Of a DNA stretch of 19,264 nt, positions 1-6,712 are shown one piece after another. The notes beneath the pieces were generated by a model. The model was given only the letters and a program-made list of their open reading frames with translations. It was not told the DNA's origin and made no database searches. The stretch's first letter is position 1, and each line of letters opens with the position of its first letter. Made by a program: the position numbers and the translations under genes. The stretch comes from an uncultured Bacilli bacterium (GTDB lineage: Bacteria; Bacillota_I; Bacilli_A; RF39; UBA660). Where the stretch lies: positions 1 to 19,264 of the forward strand of contig CAJUQG010000024.1 of assembly GCA_910588025.1 (NCBI GenBank), given 5' to 3'.

Positions 1-78
1 GCATTAGTAAGAAGATATTTACCAAAGGGAACCTCATTTAAAATAACACCACAAACTTATATTAAATGGTGCGGTTGA
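1..78 (+). pseudogene. Transposase-like C-terminal remnant (partial)
   Basis: The frame is open from base 1 and ends at TGA 76-78, giving 25 residues. It contains RRYLPKGTSF, which resembles the (R)RYxPKGT segment near the C-terminus of IS30-family transposases; those normally continue some 40 residues further, so this copy looks truncated or frameshifted. The 5' part lies outside the window. A bidirectional terminator follows at 97-118. The family assignment rests on one short motif and is weak; it could also be the end of an unrelated gene. Confidence 0.35.
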
Positions 79-96
79 GATTTCAATTAAAAAAAT

Positions 97-118
97 AAAT
101 CCCAAAAGGGATTTTTTT
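97..118. terminator. Bidirectional rho-independent terminator
   Basis: A 7-bp stem AAATCCC/GGGATTT with an AAAA loop is followed by seven T on the plus strand and preceded by an A-run, so it can stop transcription from both sides. It separates the transposase remnant from the convergent membrane-protein gene. Confidence 0.75.
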
Positions 119-126
119 AAATAAAA

Positions 127-438
127 TTATTTATTTTTGAATCTAGGAATTTTTAAAGCAAATTGATTTAATACTTTTCCTCGGATAAAATAAGCACCAA
201 CAAGAAAAATAATAGATGCAAGAAACAATGGAACAGCAATAAAATAATCACTCCAATTAAGTATATTTTTAATTATCCCGTTTCCAATAATATAAATGCT
301 TATCAATAAGCCACAAATACCTATAATGTTTAAACGGATAAGTCGCAAATGCATTTCTTTTCCTTTAGGAGTACTATAATACATATTTCTACATTCCAGT
401 TTATCATTTTTAGATAATCTTTGATATTTATTTTTCAT
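127..438 (-). CDS. Small two-helix membrane protein, unknown function
   Basis: A 103-residue protein with a basic, charged N-terminal part (about residues 1-35, rich in Lys and Arg) followed by two hydrophobic segments (about 36-58 and 66-88) and a basic tail ending FKNK. This suggests an inner-membrane hairpin with both ends in the cytoplasm. The start is supported by AGAGGT about 8 nt upstream. It is monocistronic, converging on the terminator at 97-118. No catalytic or binding motif is visible and I do not recognise a named family. It belongs to the host part of the window. Confidence 0.7.
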   Translation of the reverse strand: MKNKYQRLSKNDKLECRNMYYSTPKGKEMHLRLIRLNIIGICGLLISIYIIGNGIIKNILNWSDYFIAVPLFLASIIFLVGAYFIRGKVLNQFALKIPRFKNK

Positions 439-553
439 AATTAAAACCTCTATTACTATTTTAGCACATATTAAAATATAAAAAAACTTGAATAAATCTG
501 ATTTTATGATAATTTATACCACTTACAAAATATTTTAATAAATTTCATAAAAT

Positions 554-576
554 AAAAAAACCCTTTAAATAGGGTT
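554..576 (-). terminator. Terminator of tRNA-Lys
   Basis: Read on the minus strand, AACCCT and AGGGTT form a 6-bp stem followed by a run of seven T. It sits 10 nt after the CCA end of tRNA-Lys. Confidence 0.75.
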
Positions 577-586
577 AAATTTCTAA

Positions 587-662
587 TGGTGTCCCCTTAG
601 GGATTCGAACCCTAGACCCACTGATTAAGAGTCAGTTGCTCTACCAACTGAGCTAAGGAGAC
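587..662 (-). tRNA. tRNA-Lys (anticodon CTT)
   Basis: A complete 76-nt cloverleaf: acceptor GTCTCCT pairs with AGGGGAC, the T-loop is TTCGAAT, and the anticodon stem ACTGA/TCAGT encloses loop CTCTTAA, giving anticodon CTT (Lys, AAG codon). The 3' CCA is encoded (587-589). It has its own promoter upstream and terminator downstream, so it is transcribed alone. Confidence 0.95.
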
Positions 663-679
663 ATATGAATAACAAAGCA

Positions 680-708
680 ATTATAACAAAAAATTAAAAT
701 GAATTCAA
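680..708 (-). promoter_or_regulatory. Promoter of tRNA-Lys
   Basis: On the minus strand TTGAAT (708-703) and TATAAT (685-680) are separated by 17 bp, with a TGT extension before the -10 box. The tRNA begins about 18 nt downstream. Confidence 0.75.
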
Positions 709-815
709 TCCTATTTTAAAAAATTAGATTACTTAAACAATAATAAGAATTTAAAGCTAACAAACCTAATTAAGAAAAGAAATTAGTAAAAGCAAATATT
801 ATTTCTATTGAAACA

Positions 816-824
816 TGTTATAAT
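816..824 (+). promoter_or_regulatory. Extended -10 promoter of the methyltransferase gene
   Basis: TGTTATAAT is a consensus extended -10 element located 20 nt before the ATG at 844, implying a short leader. No good -35 box is visible, which is tolerated with an extended -10. Confidence 0.55.
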
Positions 825-843
825 TCTTAATGAGAGGTGTTTT

Positions 844-1542
844 ATGGAATATAAACAATTTGCAAAATATTATGATATGTTTTACCAAAAAAAAGATTAT
901 CAAAAAGAAGTAGAATTTTTAAGTAACTTTATAAAAAATCAGGATGATGTAATAGATATTGGCTGTGGAACCGGAATTCATGCTTCATTGCTGACACAAA
1001 AAGGAGCAAATGTTGATGGTTTGGATTTAAACAAAGAAATGTTAGACATAGCTAAAACAAGATTAAAAACAAATTTATATCTACAAAATATATTAGAACT
1101 TCAAATTAATAAAAAGTATAATGTTATAATATCAATGTTTGCAGTATTAAATCACTTAAAAAATAAAAAAGAATTAGAAAAATGTTTTGCTAATTTTCAA
1201 AAGATTTTAAAAACAAATGGAAAAATAATAATAGATTTACACAATCCCCAAACTTCTGGAACGAAAACTGACTCTTTTAATAATATGAAAAGAACGATGA
1301 AATGGGAATTCGATCAAGAACATAAAACGGAAAAGAGTGAAATTATTTTTGAAGTTGGTGACGAAAAATATATAGATAATCATATCTTTTACATTTTTTC
1401 TATAGATGATATAAAAGAATGTGCATTAAAAACTGGATTAAAAGTATTAAACGTATTTGAAAATTATGATTGTAAGAAAAAAGGAATTTCATCTTCAAAA
1501 AATCTCCAATTTTTAATAGTAAAAAAGGAAGCAAAACTATGA
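844..1542 (+). CDS. Class I SAM-dependent methyltransferase
   Basis: A 232-residue protein with the Rossmann methyltransferase motif I DIGCGTG at residues 38-44, followed by GLDLNKEML (motif II, SAM ribose contact) and a motif IV-like NVIISMFAVLNHL. It begins EYKQFAKYYDMFY, typical of stand-alone small-molecule methyltransferases of this type. The ATG at 844 is preferred over an in-frame TTG at 808 because GAGAGGTG lies just upstream and the -10 box overlaps the longer version. The stop overlaps the ATG of the decayed deformylase gene, so the two were once translationally coupled. The substrate cannot be told from sequence. Confidence 0.85.
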   Translation: MEYKQFAKYYDMFYQKKDYQKEVEFLSNFIKNQDDVIDIGCGTGIHASLLTQKGANVDGLDLNKEMLDIAKTRLKTNLYLQNILELQINKKYNVIISMFAVLNHLKNKKELEKCFANFQKILKTNGKIIIDLHNPQTSGTKTDSFNNMKRTMKWEFDQEHKTEKSEIIFEVGDEKYIDNHIFYIFSIDDIKECALKTGLKVLNVFENYDCKKKGISSSKNLQFLIVKKEAKL

Positions 1543-1776
1543 TGAAAATAGAAGCATTAACAATTGCTGATAACGAACTTTTTTTAAGACAAGTGTCAAA
1601 AGAGGTTGACCCAAAAGACCCCCCAATTAAAAGAACATATACAAGCTTTAGAAATGTATTGTAAACAACATGAAGTGATGGCGCTAGCCTCAGTGCAAAT
1701 TGGTATTCCTAAAAGATTAATTTATTTAAAAAATACAAATTTAGAAATGGTTCGAAGATTACAAACAATATCCTAA
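1539..1776 (+). pseudogene. Frameshifted peptide deformylase remnant
   Basis: Starting at ATG 1539 (overlapping the methyltransferase stop), the first frame reads MKIEALTIADNELFLRQ and VSKEVDPKD and then goes out of frame at a C-run (about 1618-1624). The shifted frame continues LKEHIQALEMYCKQHEV, then MALASVQIGIPKR, which matches the N-terminal motif of peptide deformylases (G-x-G-(L/I)-A-A-x-Q-(V/I)-G). The EGCLS and HExxH catalytic motifs that should follow are absent: the sequence runs into an unrelated remnant after about 1750. The enzyme removes the formyl group from nascent proteins, so an intact copy should exist elsewhere. Confidence 0.7.
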
Positions 1777-1948
1777 AGAATTTTATGAAGGTTAATCTTA
1801 TCAAAAATGTCTTTTCACTAAAGAACAAATAGATGAATTTATTGAAAGAGTTAGCGAAATCAATTTTAAAGATTACATCAAAAAAATAAATACACAAAAA
1901 AATAATGTAAAACCTAGAAATATAAATATCTTGAACCATTTGAAATAG
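1751..1948 (+). pseudogene. C-terminal remnant of an unidentified gene
   Basis: A frame joined directly behind the deformylase fragment reads FEDYKQYPKEFYEG, then an in-frame TAA at 1793, then SYQKCLFTKEQIDEF and onward to TAG at 1946. The charged, coding-like composition on both sides of the stop suggests a decayed gene 3' end fused to the deformylase remnant by a deletion. I do not recognise the family. The rest of 1776-1998 holds only this and the leader of the next gene. Confidence 0.4.
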
Positions 1949-1998
1949 ATTTTGGATAAATTTAGAGATATTTGATACAATAAAAATAGAGGGATATT

Positions 1999-3144
1999 AT
2001 GAAAAAGATAGTAATTACTACCATATTATTAGCAACCATCACTTTAAGTTATGGTTTAAAATTTTTAAAAGTATATGAAATAGAAAAACAAGAACAGAAT
2101 TATATGGAGGAACAAATAAGCAATTATTTAAATGGAATGTCTTTAGAAGAAAAAATAGGCCAGATGTTAATGATTTCAAACCGAACTCCGACTATGACTT
2201 CTGAATTAAATACAACGTTAAATCATGTAAAGCCAGGTGGCTTTATCTTTTTTGCTGAAAACTTTACAAACCAAGAAAACTCAAAAAAATTAATAAAAGA
2301 CATTAATGATACCGCTAAAATTCCTATGTTATTATCAATTGATCAAGAAGGTGGAAGAGTTCAAAGAATCAAAAGTCAAAATGATATAATCGTTACAGAT
2401 ATCCCACCAATGTCCGAGATTGGGGCAACCAATGATTTCAAAAAAGCATATGAAGTAGGGGTGACAATTGGAACCGATTTAAAAACGTTTGGCTTAAATA
2501 TGAATTTTGCTCCCGTGTTAGATGTTTTAACAAATACTGAGAATAAATCAATTTTAGGTCGTAGTTTTGGTAATAATATAACCATTGTATCAGAGATGGG
2601 AATTAATGTTGCAAATGGCTTAAAAAGTACAGGGATAATTCCCACTTATAAGCATTTTCCTGGTCATGGTAGTACAACTGTAGATTCCCACTATGAATTA
2701 CCAGTTTTAACAAAAACAAAAGAAGAATTATGGGAGAGTGACTTAATTCCTTTTCAAAATGCGATTCATAATCAAGCCGAAGTAATTATGATTGGTCACT
2801 TAGCCATTCCTAATATAACAAATAATAGCATTCCATCTTCCTTATCAAAAGAGATTATAACAGATTTATTAAAAAATGAATTGAATTATAAAGGAATTGT
2901 GATTACGGATGCACTTAATATGAAAGCTATTACTAAGTATTATTCCGAAAGTCAAATTTATGAAATGGCAATTAATGCAGGAGTAGATATTTTACTTATG
3001 CCAGAACATCCAGAAATGGCTATAAATATGATAAAAGATAGTATTGAAAAAGGAAAAATAAAAGAAAGCCAAATTAATGACTCAGTAAAAAAAATAATAA
3101 CTTTAAAATATAAATATTTAGATTTTTTAAAAACAATGGAATAA
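1999..3144 (+). CDS. Glycoside hydrolase family 3 beta-N-acetylhexosaminidase (NagZ-like), membrane-anchored
   Basis: A 381-residue protein. Residues 1-20 form an uncleaved-looking signal anchor, so the enzyme should act outside the membrane. The GH3 barrel follows: SLEEKIGQMLM (48-58), SIDQEGGRVQR (113-123), the NagZ signature KHFPGHG (218-224), the Asp229/His231 pair in VDSHYELPV that serves as the acid/base dyad in NagZ enzymes, and the nucleophile Asp304 in VITDALNMKA. Length fits the single-domain NagZ subgroup. It removes N-acetylglucosamine from muropeptides, in wall recycling or turnover. GAGGG lies 9 nt before the ATG, and a strong terminator overlaps the stop. Confidence 0.92.
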   Translation: MKKIVITTILLATITLSYGLKFLKVYEIEKQEQNYMEEQISNYLNGMSLEEKIGQMLMISNRTPTMTSELNTTLNHVKPGGFIFFAENFTNQENSKKLIKDINDTAKIPMLLSIDQEGGRVQRIKSQNDIIVTDIPPMSEIGATNDFKKAYEVGVTIGTDLKTFGLNMNFAPVLDVLTNTENKSILGRSFGNNITIVSEMGINVANGLKSTGIIPTYKHFPGHGSTTVDSHYELPVLTKTKEELWESDLIPFQNAIHNQAEVIMIGHLAIPNITNNSIPSSLSKEIITDLLKNELNYKGIVITDALNMKAITKYYSESQIYEMAINAGVDILLMPEHPEMAINMIKDSIEKGKIKESQINDSVKKIITLKYKYLDFLKTME

Positions 3145-3168
3145 AAAAGAAATATTCCATCTTTTTTT
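3136..3168 (+). terminator. Terminator of the hexosaminidase gene
   Basis: An 8-bp stem ATGGAATA/TATTCCAT with an A-rich 9-nt loop is followed by seven T. Its left arm includes the final codons and stop of the gene. Confidence 0.8.
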
Positions 3169-3188
3169 GAAAAAAGATAAAAAAGTTC

Positions 3189-3217
3189 TTGCAAAAATGA
3201 ACGTTATAAGGTAAAAT
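3189..3217 (+). promoter_or_regulatory. Promoter of the tRNA-Ile/tRNA-Glu operon
   Basis: TTGCAA (3189-3194) and TAAAAT (3212-3217) are separated by exactly 17 bp, and tRNA-Ile starts 21 nt after the -10 box. Confidence 0.7.
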
Positions 3218-3238
3218 GAAATAGTCCTTAACAGAAAT

Positions 3239-3315
<77 letters not shown>

Positions 3316-3324
3316 TTTTGTATC

Positions 3325-3401
3325 GGCCCGTTGGTGAAGTGGTTTAACACACATGCCTTTCACGCATGCATTCATGGGTTCAAATCCCGTACGGGTCACC
3401 A
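3325..3401 (+). tRNA. tRNA-Glu (anticodon TTC), probable phage attachment gene
   Basis: A 77-nt cloverleaf: acceptor GGCCCGT/ACGGGTC (one G-T pair), anticodon stem CATGC/GCATG around CTTTCAC (anticodon TTC), T-loop TTCAAAT and encoded CCA. The phage integrase ends 65 nt beyond its 3' end, so the 3' part of this tRNA or the adjacent bases are the likely attB core. Confidence 0.95.
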
Positions 3402-3410
3402 AATATGTGT

Positions 3411-3440
3411 TAAAAGCCTTTATTTAGAGGCTTTTTTCTT
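3411..3440 (+). terminator. Terminator of the tRNA operon
   Basis: Stem AAAAGCCT/AGGCTTTT (8 bp, loop TTATTTAG) followed by T-rich sequence, starting 10 nt after tRNA-Glu. If integration occurred within the tRNA this terminator is phage-derived; if downstream, it is original. Confidence 0.8.
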
Positions 3441-3465
3441 TTTTTACTCTCAAAATTACTCCGAC

Positions 3466-4626
3466 TTAATAATATTTATCGGTAGTTTGAGCAATCTCCT
3501 TTCTAACTTCATTTGATAAATGGCCATATTTATTTACTGTAGTAGAGTAGTTGTTGTGTCCAATCCGTTCACTTATATGATATAATTCTTTACCTTCCAT
3601 CATCATTGTAGCAACGTAAGTATGTCTTAAATCGTATAATCTTATTTTAGAAACTTTAGCTTTCTCACAATATCGATGAAAGTGTTTTCTTAACGTGACA
3701 TCGCAATATGGTTTGTTAGTTTTATAATTAAAGAAAATCATTGATTTATCTTTAACATTATATCCTATTTCATGTTTTAAAAATTCTCTGTATTTTTGTA
3801 TTTCCTCGATAAGTTTACTAGAAATATCTATGACTCTTTGAGAATGATAAGTTTTAGTATTAGATAAGAAGTCATCAGAAGATCTATCATAATTTATTGA
3901 ATGCAAGATTTTCAACGTTTGATTCTCTACAGAAATACAATCAAACGTTAATGCTCTTGTTTCACCAATTCTATCACCTAAATTAAATCCTATTAAAGTT
4001 AAAATTTTGACTAAATAAGCAATTCTTTTTGTTTCTATTTTGTTACTATTTAAATCATGATTAACTGCATCTAAAAAAGATTTTAATTCATCAGGAGTCC
4101 AGTAGAGCATTTCTGATTTAGAAACTTTATACTTTTGAATTTTATTAATAGGATTATTAATTAAGATATCATTTTGAATACACCAATTGAAAAATGCTTT
4201 TAATTTTTTTAGTATCTCATTCTTTTGCTTATTGCTACATTGCAGTTCATCTAAATATTGAGACCAAAATTCTTGGTTAGTTTTTGCAATAGGTTTGGCA
4301 ATTTTTTGCTTTAGATATTTATTATAATCTTTTTCTTTTCTTAATAAGCTATTATAAGCCAATTTTTTTATATATTTGCAATCAAACATATATTTATCCC
4401 ATAATGTGTCAAAATCTTCTTTGTGAATTGTTTCTAATGCCTTCTGCTGTTTAATTAAGACATTGTCTCTTATCTTCATAGCTTCATCAAGAGAAGAAAT
4501 CTTTTTGTTATCGATACGACTGATACTAGTTTTAACTGGTTTACTCATTGAAATAACATAATTTTTATTCTTTATATGTTGATATATATTTTGATATCTT
4601 GTTTTTCTATAGACTTTCATGTCCAT
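3466..4626 (-). CDS. int: Phage tyrosine integrase
   Basis: A 386-residue tyrosine recombinase that integrates and excises the phage at the attachment site. An arm-binding-type N-terminal region (about 1-60) and a SAM-like core-binding domain (about 65-165, ending KAFFNWCIQNDI) precede the catalytic domain. The catalytic set is visible: Arg219 (GDRIGE), Lys258 (NTKT), Arg334 (YDLRHT), His357 (RIGHNN) and the nucleophile Tyr367 (NKYGHL). The usual first His of the HxxR box is Tyr331, a known variant. The ATG at 4626 has GGAG 8 nt upstream. It faces tRNA-Glu and is transcribed away from the small RNA encoded on the opposite strand. Confidence 0.95.
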   Translation of the reverse strand: MDMKVYRKTRYQNIYQHIKNKNYVISMSKPVKTSISRIDNKKISSLDEAMKIRDNVLIKQQKALETIHKEDFDTLWDKYMFDCKYIKKLAYNSLLRKEKDYNKYLKQKIAKPIAKTNQEFWSQYLDELQCSNKQKNEILKKLKAFFNWCIQNDILINNPINKIQKYKVSKSEMLYWTPDELKSFLDAVNHDLNSNKIETKRIAYLVKILTLIGFNLGDRIGETRALTFDCISVENQTLKILHSINYDRSSDDFLSNTKTYHSQRVIDISSKLIEEIQKYREFLKHEIGYNVKDKSMIFFNYKTNKPYCDVTLRKHFHRYCEKAKVSKIRLYDLRHTYVATMMMEGKELYHISERIGHNNYSTTVNKYGHLSNEVRKEIAQTTDKYY

Positions 4627-4643
4627 AAAATCATCTCCAATTC

Positions 4644-4672
4644 TTTACATTTTTTTTTAATTTTGCTACAAT
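4644..4672 (+). promoter_or_regulatory. Strong promoter of the small RNA
   Basis: TTTACA (4644-4649), a 17-bp spacer and TACAAT (4667-4672) with a TG extension at 4664-4665. This is one of the best promoters in the window and has no open reading frame after it, only hairpins and a terminator. Confidence 0.75.
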
Positions 4673-4678
4673 GGAGAC

Positions 4679-4762
4679 ATAGAAAAAACTCAATTAGCGT
4701 TGTGGTTTTTCTTAGGAGTATTCTATGCTCCGTTGACTCATGTGTCCGCATGAGTCTTTTTT
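4679..4762 (+). ncRNA. Putative phage small regulatory RNA, about 84 nt
   Basis: Between int and the next minus-strand gene, a strong plus-strand promoter and an intrinsic terminator bracket about 84 nt with no credible reading frame. Three hairpins can be drawn: stem 1, 4681-4687 with 4706-4712 (AGAAAAA/TTTTTCT), closing a loop of about 17 nt; stem 2, 4715-4720 with 4726-4731 (GGAG/CTCC core, 6 bp with one G-U); and the terminator hairpin 4735-4756. The loop of stem 1 displays GCGTTGTG. With the two following Gs and Ts this is complementary over 11 nt to 8984-8994, upstream of the Xis-like gene. No known family is recognised; expression is not proven. Confidence 0.6.
4735..4762 (+). terminator. 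Terminator of the small RNA
   Basis: A perfect 8-bp stem GACTCATG/CATGAGTC with a 6-nt loop, followed by TTTTTT on the plus strand. It lacks a T-run on the minus strand, so it serves the small RNA rather than the minus operon. Confidence 0.85.
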
Positions 4763-4764
4763 AT

Positions 4765-5013
4765 TTACCAAGTATGTCCACAATTTTGACATACACTTAC
4801 TTTTTTTTGAATATTAACTATTTTTTGCTTTTTATGTTCTATATGAAATACTTTTAGTATAATTTTTAGCCAAAAGAAACAAACCCACATTATTGGAACA
4901 AACCACCAACCGATACATAGCCACCAAATAAAACTATGGTGTTTTGTTTTTAATTCATTTTCAGTAATTACTTGAATGCTAACATTTTCATTTTTACATT
5001 TTGGACAAACCAT
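4765..5013 (-). CDS. Zinc-ribbon membrane protein, unknown function
   Basis: An 82-residue protein with a split Cys4 zinc ribbon: CPKC at residues 3-6 and CQNCG near the C-terminus, separated by a tryptophan-rich hydrophobic segment (about residues 29-52) that could form a membrane helix or short hairpin. The Cys pairs would then come together on the cytoplasmic side. It is the last gene of the minus-strand lysogeny operon; its ATG lies 4 nt after the stop of the ImmA-like gene, implying coupling. No enzymatic motif is visible and its role is unknown. Confidence 0.7.
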   Translation of the reverse strand: MVCPKCKNENVSIQVITENELKTKHHSFIWWLCIGWWFVPIMWVCFFWLKIILKVFHIEHKKQKIVNIQKKVSVCQNCGHTW

Positions 5014-5017
5014 ATTC

Positions 5018-5338
5018 TCACACTTCTTTCTTGATTTCTTCTAATATTTGTTTTATATATCTATCTGCTTCATCTTCATATTCTTGAATGTGAAATGCAA
5101 ATAGATCTTTATCACTTTGACACAATTGATTTAGCTTAATATGAGCTAATTCATGTAATAGTGTCTTTTTTCTTTTATAATAAGTTAATTCTTTATTAAT
5201 ATAGATATTATTTATACCTTTATAATTAAATACAAATCCATTTATCTGGTTGGGCAATTCTGTATAAGTAACATTAGCGTTATAGTAGTTAAGTACTTCT
5301 TGTTGATCCAAAACCCCTTGAATTAACAATTTCAACAT
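5018..5338 (-). CDS. ImmA/IrrE-family metallopeptidase
   Basis: A 106-residue protein with the zinc-protease motif HELAH (about residues 62-66) and a downstream YEDEADRYI that supplies the third ligand (Glu) as in ImmA/IrrE (COG2856) proteins. In ICEBs1 and several phages, ImmA cleaves or inactivates the neighbouring repressor to trigger induction. The repressor here (5918-6322) has no self-cleaving domain, so it is the natural candidate target; this is inferred from position and family. It is somewhat short for the family, with a reduced N-terminus. GAGGT lies 7 nt before the ATG. Confidence 0.88.
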   Translation of the reverse strand: MLKLLIQGVLDQQEVLNYYNANVTYTELPNQINGFVFNYKGINNIYINKELTYYKRKKTLLHELAHIKLNQLCQSDKDLFAFHIQEYEDEADRYIKQILEEIKKEV

Positions 5339-5391
5339 ACTAATACCTCTTATTCTATTTTATAAATATAATAAGTACGATACTGCGTGTA

Positions 5392-5916
5392 CTATTTGTT
5401 TAACTTCTTCGTAATTCTATTTTTTCTTTCAATTATTCCTCCTTTTGTTCCATCGTCTATTAAATTTAGCTCTATATATTTATTACATACATCAATTGCT
5501 TCGGCATATTTTTCTTGCTTTTCTAATATTTTTATTAAATATTTGTGACTACCATATCCTAATGTATAGTGATTTCGCTTTTCTGCTATTATCTTTTCAT
5601 TATGCCATTGAATAATATATGGTGCCAAGGATAAATCCTCATATCCAAGTTTAATACAAGCAAATGCGTAATCGTTGAAAATATTTTTACTATTTATTGC
5701 TTTTGGATAATAATCAAATTGAATAAGATTTAATATTTCATAATGTCGTTTCCAATATTTTTCATATTTTTGATCAACTGCATTTATTTTGTTGTATTTT
5801 TTTTCTAGACCATAAAGTTTAATTTCATCTATGAGAGAAATATTTGTTTCTACTTCTATATATTTTTTCTTTTGTCTAATAGTAATTAATGGTTTTTTAG
5901 TTTTAAATAAGGACAT
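5392..5916 (-). CDS. TPR-like protein of the repressor operon, unknown function
   Basis: Read from ATG 5916 this gives 174 residues beginning MSLFKTKKP. This start is preferred to a longer in-frame one (5964) because GGAG lies 9 nt before it and the ATG is 1 nt past the repressor stop. The N-terminal part is basic and beta-like (TIRQKKKYIEV). The C-terminal half is helical with a TPR-like pattern: YLIKILEKQEKYAEAI then VCNKYIELNLIDDG. Proteins of this layout occur beside phage repressors in Firmicutes. A part in repressor control is possible but unproven. Confidence 0.65.
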   Translation of the reverse strand: MSLFKTKKPLITIRQKKKYIEVETNISLIDEIKLYGLEKKYNKINAVDQKYEKYWKRHYEILNLIQFDYYPKAINSKNIFNDYAFACIKLGYEDLSLAPYIIQWHNEKIIAEKRNHYTLGYGSHKYLIKILEKQEKYAEAIDVCNKYIELNLIDDGTKGGIIERKNRITKKLNK

Positions 5917-5917
5917 A

Positions 5918-6322
5918 TTAATTTTCTCCAAGTTCTTTATCGATTTCTTTTTTTCTTTTTTCAATGATGAACTTTATATAATCCTTGTCATCCTGAGTGA
6001 GAATATTTTTATTTTTATCAAAAAGAAGTTCAACTTCATCAGGTATAACTTTTTCTTCTAAGACTTCTTTTTTTATGTCAAAATTATCTAACATTACTTC
6101 ATTAGGTTCTAAAATATTATCAAAAACAAGATAGTCTATTGTACATCCTAAATGATTAGCAATTTTTTTAATATTTGTTAAGTTTGCTTTTTCAAGACGT
6201 GTTGGATTAGAGTAATAATCCCATAGAGTAGTGTATGGAATATTTACATCATTCGCTAATTGTCTTAAATTTTTAACATTTTTTTCTTGTAATAATTTAT
6301 CAATTTTTTCTTGAAAAGACAT
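5918..6322 (-). CDS. Phage repressor, XRE-family HTH
   Basis: A 134-residue protein with an N-terminal XRE helix-turn-helix (about residues 17-62: LRQLANDVNIPYTTLWDYY followed by KIANHLGCTIDYLV) and an acidic, helical C-terminal part without Ser/Lys peptidase residues. It therefore cannot self-cleave as CI/LexA does, and induction probably works through the ImmA-like protease two genes downstream or the KilAC antirepressor. It is divergent from Cro and should bind the palindromes at 6386-6466. AAAGGGG lies ahead of the ATG, and the promoter is at 6347-6375. Confidence 0.9.
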   Translation of the reverse strand: MSFQEKIDKLLQEKNVKNLRQLANDVNIPYTTLWDYYSNPTRLEKANLTNIKKIANHLGCTIDYLVFDNILEPNEVMLDNFDIKKEVLEEKVIPDEVELLFDKNKNILTQDDKDYIKFIIEKRKKEIDKELGEN

Positions 6323-6346
6323 TTAAACACCCCTTTCATCAATTCA

Positions 6347-6375
6347 ACTATATAATAAAAAATTAAAAAAATCAA
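6347..6375 (-). promoter_or_regulatory. Repressor promoter (PRM-like)
   Basis: On the minus strand TTGATT (6375-6370) and TATAGT (6352-6347) are 17 bp apart. The operator at 6386-6395 lies just upstream of the -35 box, a position suited to autoregulation by the repressor. Confidence 0.55.
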
Positions 6376-6385
6376 ATATTTTTTA

Positions 6386-6466
6386 CGATATATCGAATTT
6401 TTAAATAAAAAAGTATTGACAATATCCGATATGTCGTTTATTATGTGAATGTAATCCGATACACCG
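6386..6466. promoter_or_regulatory. Three-site phage operator region
   Basis: Three related 10-bp palindromes lie in the divergent gap: CGATATATCG (6386-6395, perfect), CGATATGTCG (6427-6436) and CGATACACCG (6457-6466), consensus CGATAYRYCG. Centre spacings are 41 and 30 bp. The first is next to the repressor promoter, the second is inside the spacer of the Cro promoter and the third is just after its start site. This is the lambda-like layout for competition between repressor and Cro. Confidence 0.8.
6416..6444 (+). promoter_or_regulatory. Early lytic promoter (PR-like) of the cro operon
   Basis: TTGACA (6416-6421), a 17-bp spacer and TATTAT (6439-6444). One operator lies within the spacer and another near +6 to +15, so the repressor should block it directly. 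It drives the long plus-strand operon. Confidence 0.85.
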
Positions 6467-6487
6467 GATATTAGAAAGGAGAAAAAA

Positions 6488-6712
6488 ATGTATCCAAATT
6501 TAAATGCAGAAATGGCTAGAAATAAAATTGAACAAAAAGATATTGCAAAAGCTTTAAATAAAGGTGCAGATGGGATTTCATTAAAATTCAATGGAAAACG
6601 AGCGTGGCTTTTAGATGAAGCAAAAGAAATTAAAAAAAGTTTTTTTCCCAAATTAACACTTGATTATTTATTTCAAACAGAATATGAAAGGATAAAAACA
6701 AATGAAAAATAA
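6488..6712 (+). CDS. Cro-like HTH regulator
   Basis: A 74-residue protein with one XRE-like helix-turn-helix: NKIEQKDIAKAL then GADGISLKFNGKRAW (about residues 12-40), followed by KSFFPKLTLDYLFQ, a common C-terminal pattern of phage Cro/DUF739-type regulators. It is the first gene of the plus operon, divergent from the repressor, with GAAAGGAG 7 nt before the ATG. It probably shuts off the repressor by binding the same palindromes. It overlaps the antirepressor gene by 11 nt. Confidence 0.85.
   Translation: MYPNLNAEMARNKIEQKDIAKALNKGADGISLKFNGKRAWLLDEAKEIKKSFFPKLTLDYLFQTEYERIKTNEK

Noticed and set aside
1709..1939. Open frame of 76 codons on the minus strand
   Set aside because: It is antisense to the two pseudogene remnants, Phe/Ile-rich by base composition and has no ribosome site.
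4507..4517. CGATACGACT-like partial operator inside int
   Set aside because: Only a half site matches and it is within a coding sequence far from any promoter.
4576..4857. Plus-strand open frame across the small RNA region
   Set aside because: It begins inside the antisense of int and spans the terminator of the small RNA; no ribosome site at its start.
6265..6651. Minus-strand open frame across the operator region
   Set aside because: It overlaps cro, the operators and both promoters, and is explained as the antisense of cro.
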